Source of the DNA: Jannaschia aquimarina
GTDB lineage: Bacteria > Pseudomonadota > Alphaproteobacteria > Rhodobacterales > Rhodobacteraceae
Length of the DNA stretch: 64,000 bases
Reading direction: 5' to 3'
Assembly: GCF_000877395.1 (NCBI RefSeq)
Contig: NZ_JYFE01000060.1
Location: forward strand, 186,001 to 250,000
The notes beneath the pieces are model-generated. The model saw only the letters and a list, made by a program, of their open reading frames with translations, made no database searches and was not told the DNA's origin. Position numbers and translations under genes: made by a program. This document shows positions 60,831-64,000 of the stretch, piece by piece (position 1 is the stretch's first letter; the number at the start of each line of letters is the position of its first letter).

Positions 60831-62405
60831 ATGTCCTTCACCCGAATTGGACGGGGTTTGATCGCCGCCGCCATCGCCCTGCCGCTGACGCTGTCTGCCG
60901 CCGCGGCCGAGACCACCCTGCGGGTAATCCCGCATGCGGACCTCAAGAATCTCGATCCGATCTGGACCACCGCGTACATCACGCGGAACCACGGTTACAT
61001 GATCTACGACACCTTGTTCGCGATGGACGAGAATTTCGAGGTCCAGCCGCAGATGGTCGATACCTGGACCGAGTCCGAGGACGGCCTGACATGGGAATTC
61101 ACGCTGCGGGACGGGCTGACCTTCCATGACGGCGCCCCCGTCACGTCCGAAGACGTGATCGCCTCGCTGGAGCGCTGGGGCGCGCGCGACGGGATGGGTC
61201 AGCAGCTGATGGCCTCGACCGCCTCGATGGAGGCCGTCGACGACAGCACCTTCCGCCTCACCCTGTCCGAGCCGTTCGGTCTCGTGCTTCAGAGCCTCGG
61301 CAAGATCAGCTCCAACGTGCCTTTCATCATGCCCGCCCGCGTCGCGGCCACCGATCCGTTCGAGCAGATCGAGGACTTCACCGGCTCCGGTCCGTTCGTC
61401 TTCCAGGAGGATGAATGGGTGCCGGGCAACACGGTCGTCTACACCAAGTTCGAGGATTACGTCCCACGCGATGAACCCGCTTCGGCCGCGGCCGGCGGCA
61501 AAGTCGCTAACGTCGACCGCGTGGTCTGGCAGTACTTCCCCGACAACACCACGGCGATGAATGCGCTGATGACCGGAGAGGTCGACTTCTTCGAGCAGCC
61601 CGCCCCGGACCTGACCCCGATCCTGGAATCGAACCCCGACGTCACCGTCGAGATCAACGATCCGCTCGGGAATATCGGCTTCGCGCGGTTCAACCACCTT
61701 CTGCCGCCCTTCGACGACGCGGAGGTGCGTCGCGCGGCCATCATGGCCATGCGGCAAGAGGACTACATGGCCTCGGCCGTCGGCGACGAGCAGTTCTGGT
61801 CGACCTGCTTCTCGGTCTATCCTTGCGGCACGCCGCTCGAGTCCGACGCGGGCGCGGAAGTCATCATGACCGGCGACGTCGAAGCCGCCAAGGCCGCCTT
61901 GGCCGAAACCGACTACGACGGCACGCCGGTCGTGATCATGCAGCCCACGGATATCCCGGTCCTTTCGGCCTTTTCGCTGGTGACGGCGGACAAGCTGCGT
62001 GACGCTGGGTTCACCGTCGACATGCAGGCGATGGACTGGGCCACCCTGACCTCTCGCCGCGCCTCGCGCGAACCGGTGGCCGACGGGGGTTGGAACATTT
62101 TCCATACGTGGTGGATCGGCGCGGACGTGATCGACCCGATGGCCATCGCATTCTCGGGCGACCCGGACGGGGGCTGGTTCGGCTGGGCCGAAGATGCGGA
62201 GCTGGAGGCCGCGCGCGCCGCGTTTGCCCGCGCCACGACGCCCGAAGAACGCGAGGCGTCCGCCACCGCCGTGCAGGAGCGGCTCTGGGCGATCGGGGCC
62301 TCGGGACAACTCGGTCAGTTCTTCGTGCCCGTGGCCTATCGGAACAACGTCGAGGGGCTGATCAAGTCCCCGGTCCAGTTCTTCTGGAACATCTCGGTGG
62401 AGTGA
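60831..62405 (+). CDS. Peptide-type ABC transporter substrate-binding protein (SBP family 5)
   Basis: A 524-residue periplasmic protein with a signal peptide (cleavage near AAAAE-TTLRV, residue 27) and the family 5 layout: LDPIWTTAYITRNHGYMIYDTL, WEFTLRDGLTFHDGAPVTSEDV and FTGSGPFVF. ATG 60831 has GGGGAG eight bases upstream. It feeds the DppBC-like permease encoded next. The ligand may be a dipeptide or another amide, given the peptidase and amidohydrolase genes across the promoter. Confidence 0.93.
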   Translation: MSFTRIGRGLIAAAIALPLTLSAAAAETTLRVIPHADLKNLDPIWTTAYITRNHGYMIYDTLFAMDENFEVQPQMVDTWTESEDGLTWEFTLRDGLTFHDGAPVTSEDVIASLERWGARDGMGQQLMASTASMEAVDDSTFRLTLSEPFGLVLQSLGKISSNVPFIMPARVAATDPFEQIEDFTGSGPFVFQEDEWVPGNTVVYTKFEDYVPRDEPASAAAGGKVANVDRVVWQYFPDNTTAMNALMTGEVDFFEQPAPDLTPILESNPDVTVEINDPLGNIGFARFNHLLPPFDDAEVRRAAIMAMRQEDYMASAVGDEQFWSTCFSVYPCGTPLESDAGAEVIMTGDVEAAKAALAETDYDGTPVVIMQPTDIPVLSAFSLVTADKLRDAGFTVDMQAMDWATLTSRRASREPVADGGWNIFHTWWIGADVIDPMAIAFSGDPDGGWFGWAEDAELEAARAAFARATTPEEREASATAVQERLWAIGASGQLGQFFVPVAYRNNVEGLIKSPVQFFWNISVE

Positions 62406-62412
62406 TCCCCCC

Positions 62413-62436
62413 GCGCCGGCCGTCATCGGCCGGCGC
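62413..62436 (+). other. Intercistronic hairpin after the peptide-binding-protein gene
   Basis: GCGCCGGCCG (62413-62422) and CGGCCGGCGC (62427-62436) form a perfect 10-bp stem with a 4-base loop, 7 bases after the stop codon and 20 bases before the permease gene. There is no T-run. It is a fourth case in this window of a hairpin directly after a binding-protein gene. Confidence 0.75.
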
Positions 62437-62456
62437 ATCCGCGATGGGGGCATGAG

Positions 62457-63401
62457 ATGCTGGTCTACATCCTGAAGCGCGTGGCGATGACGATCCCGGT
62501 CATGGGGGTCGTCGCCCTGTTCGTCTTCGCGCTGTTGCGCCTGTCGCCAGGCGACCCGGCGGCCGTGATCGCGGGCGACTTCGCGACGGCCGAGGACGTG
62601 GCCCGCATCCGTGAGCAGTTGGGCCTGTCCGAGCCGCTGGTCGTGCAGTTCGGGACCTGGGTCTGGTCGCTGATGCAGGGCGACCTCGGTACCTCGATCT
62701 TCTCAGGCAAGCCGGTGACCGAGCTGATCGCTCAGCGCATTGAGCCGACGATGCTGCTGGCGTTGACCACCATCCTGTTCTCGGTCGCAGTGGCCGTCCC
62801 TCTCGGCACGCTGGCCGCCTTCAAGGCCGGCTCCCTGATCGACCGGTTCGTGATGCTGTTCTCGGTGGGCGGCTTCTCGGTGCCGGTCTTCGTGCTGGGC
62901 TACGTGCTGATCTACGTCTTCTCTCTCAATCTGCGCTGGCTGCCGGTGCAGGGCTACCGCTCGCCCTTCGAGCATGGATTGGGGCCGTTCCTCAGCCACA
63001 TCACCCTGCCGACCCTGACGCTGTCGGTGATCTTCATCGCGCTGATCGCGCGCATGACCCGCGCCAGCGTCATCGAAGTGCTCGAGGAGGACTATGTCCG
63101 CACCGCGCGCGCCAAGGGCCAGTCGGAATTGAAGGTCCTGATGCGCCACGCGGTCCGCAACGCGGCGGTGCCCATCGTGACCGTCATCGGCATCGGCATC
63201 GCGCTCTTGATCGGCGGGGTCGTCGTCACCGAGAGCGTCTACAACATCCCGGGCCTGGGCCGTCTTGTTCTGGATGCGGTGCTGGCACGGGATTACCCTA
63301 TCATCCAGGGCCTGATCCTGTTCTTCAGCTTCGTCTACATTCTGCTGAACCTGCTGATCGACCTGACTTACACCTTCCTCGATCCGCGGATCCGCTACTG
63401 A
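62457..63401 (+). CDS. Peptide-type ABC transporter permease (DppB-like)
   Basis: A 314-residue membrane protein of the DppB/OppB family. It has the N-terminal LRLSPGDPAAVIAGDFAT, the coupling region YVRTARAKGQSELKVLMRHA near residue 213, and VVTESVYNIPGLGRLVLDAV near 258. Six membrane segments are visible. It shares one base with the start of the next permease gene (TGATG). Confidence 0.94.
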   Translation: MLVYILKRVAMTIPVMGVVALFVFALLRLSPGDPAAVIAGDFATAEDVARIREQLGLSEPLVVQFGTWVWSLMQGDLGTSIFSGKPVTELIAQRIEPTMLLALTTILFSVAVAVPLGTLAAFKAGSLIDRFVMLFSVGGFSVPVFVLGYVLIYVFSLNLRWLPVQGYRSPFEHGLGPFLSHITLPTLTLSVIFIALIARMTRASVIEVLEEDYVRTARAKGQSELKVLMRHAVRNAAVPIVTVIGIGIALLIGGVVVTESVYNIPGLGRLVLDAVLARDYPIIQGLILFFSFVYILLNLLIDLTYTFLDPRIRY

Positions 63402-64000
63402 TGGCCGAGGGTGTCGCCCCCGACGTCGCGGGCGCAGCGGCCCCGCTGCCTTCGGCAAGGGACGTCGCCGTCTGGCGCATCGCGTTGCGCAATCGCGGCG
63501 TCCTGTGGGGCGGCGTGGTGCTGGCGCTGATCGCGCTGGTCGCGGTGATCGGCCCGTGGTTCGTGGTCGATCCGACCAACCTGAACCCCATGACACGCCT
63601 CAGGCCGCCGGGCGAGGCGGGGCTGATGGGCACCGACCAGCTTGGCCGCGACGTATTCAGCCGAGTGCTGAGCGGGGCGCGCGTCTCGCTAGTGGTGGGG
63701 CTCGCCGTGGCGGTGATCGCCATCGCCATCGGGCTCGTCCTGGGGCTGGTGGCCGGATATGTGCGCTGGACCGACGCGATCATCATGCGGGTGATGGACG
63801 GGCTGATGTCGATCCCGGCGATCCTGCTGGCCATCGCCATGATCTCGCTGTCCGGGGCGACGCTCGGCACGGTGGTGGCCGCCATCGTCATCCCAGAGAT
63901 CCCGCGCGTTACCCGGCTGGTGCGGTCGGTCGTCCTGACCGTGCGCGAGGAGGCCTATGTCGAGGCCGCCATCGCCGCAGGTACCCGGGTCCACATGATA
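63401..64000 (+). CDS. Peptide-type ABC transporter permease (DppC-like), partial
   Basis: The first 200 residues of a DppC/OppC-type permease, cut by the right edge. It has the family's N-terminal extension and first helix, then GTDQLGRDVFSRVLSGARVSL near residue 77, GYVRWTDAIIMRVMDGLMSIP near 120 and the start of the coupling region EEAYVEAAIAAGT. The ATPase genes of this importer are presumably beyond the window. Confidence 0.94.
   Translation, partial: MAEGVAPDVAGAAAPLPSARDVAVWRIALRNRGVLWGGVVLALIALVAVIGPWFVVDPTNLNPMTRLRPPGEAGLMGTDQLGRDVFSRVLSGARVSLVVGLAVAVIAIAIGLVLGLVAGYVRWTDAIIMRVMDGLMSIPAILLAIAMISLSGATLGTVVAAIVIPEIPRVTRLVRSVVLTVREEAYVEAAIAAGTRVHMI

Noticed and set aside
59259-62405. 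A 1048-codon plus-strand frame ending with the ABC binding protein
   Set aside because: The first half is antisense to the amidohydrolase and M81 genes; the binding protein starts at 60831 with a signal peptide and Shine-Dalgarno.
59115-62453. A 1112-codon minus-strand frame extending the amidohydrolase gene
   Set aside because: The extension is antisense to the ABC binding-protein gene and has no domain; ATG 60725 has a ribosome-binding site and a normal N-terminus.
1-64000. CRISPR arrays, prophage, rRNA or an origin of replication
   Set aside because: No regular short repeats with spacers, no phage structural or integrase genes, no rRNA sequence and no dnaA/repABC-type locus were seen on reading both strands.

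Overview
The window reads as chromosomal DNA of a GC-rich alphaproteobacterium, most likely a member of the Rhodobacterales (Roseobacter group). This is inferred from the petABC (Rieske, cytochrome b, cytochrome c1) order, the density of TRAP and ABC uptake systems, the many 1-8 bp gene overlaps with GTG/TTG starts, and protein similarity recognised by eye. No plasmid, phage, CRISPR or rRNA locus is visible. One tRNA (Lys-UUU) is present.

Layout, left to right. (1) 1-3227, minus: a YnjBCD-type ABC importer, cut by the left edge. (2) 3395-8180, plus: a fumarylacetoacetate-hydrolase-family gene, a TRAP transporter (dctP, dctQ, dctM) and a short-chain dehydrogenase. (3) 8211-15346: a hexuronate catabolism region (uxaC, kdgK-uxuA, uxuB) interrupted by a DUF5666/DUF6502 pair and a fasciclin lipoprotein. 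(4) 15343-18469: aroC and a solitary amylosucrase. (5) 18511-21800: a TPP riboswitch and thiBPQ, the thiamine importer. (6) 21804-24628, minus: the bc1 complex operon with its terminator. (7) 24790-30059, minus: small housekeeping and stress genes (EamA, GNAT, membrane protein, GST, PaiB-like), then mtaB and dapF. (8) 30264-31885: tRNA-Lys followed by about 1.5 kb without an intact gene, holding a decayed AraC-family regulator. (9) 31886-43102, plus: a long operon for an unknown polyol or sugar, with a CUT1-type ABC importer (binding protein, two permeases, small membrane protein, two ATPases), an embedded VOC protein, a DAK-family kinase, a LacI regulator, a TIM-barrel isomerase and a Gfo/Idh/MocA dehydrogenase. 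(10) 43327-50514: a sialic-acid-like cluster (TRAP transporter, NanM-like epimerase, NanA-like lyase, GntR regulator, sulfatase) around a divergent promoter/operator. (11) 50742-57561: a MoxR ATPase with a VWA/DUF2201 partner, membrane proteins, an alpha/beta-hydrolase fused to a membrane domain, and an ABC exporter. (12) 57676-64000: an M81 metallopeptidase-family protein and an amidohydrolase, divergent from a peptide-type ABC importer cut by the right edge.

The common theme is uptake and breakdown of scarce organic substrates: at least seven importers, most next to the enzymes that probably process their substrate. Four of them carry a strong hairpin just after the binding-protein gene. 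The polyol operon shows two apparent lesions (ATG to ACG at the natural start of the binding protein; Walker A Thr to Ile in one ATPase) next to the AraC pseudogene, so it may be partly decayed. I found no convincing wholly new system; the most checkable oddities are these lesions, the DapF Cys-to-Ser change and the sulfatase-linked sialic-acid-like cluster.
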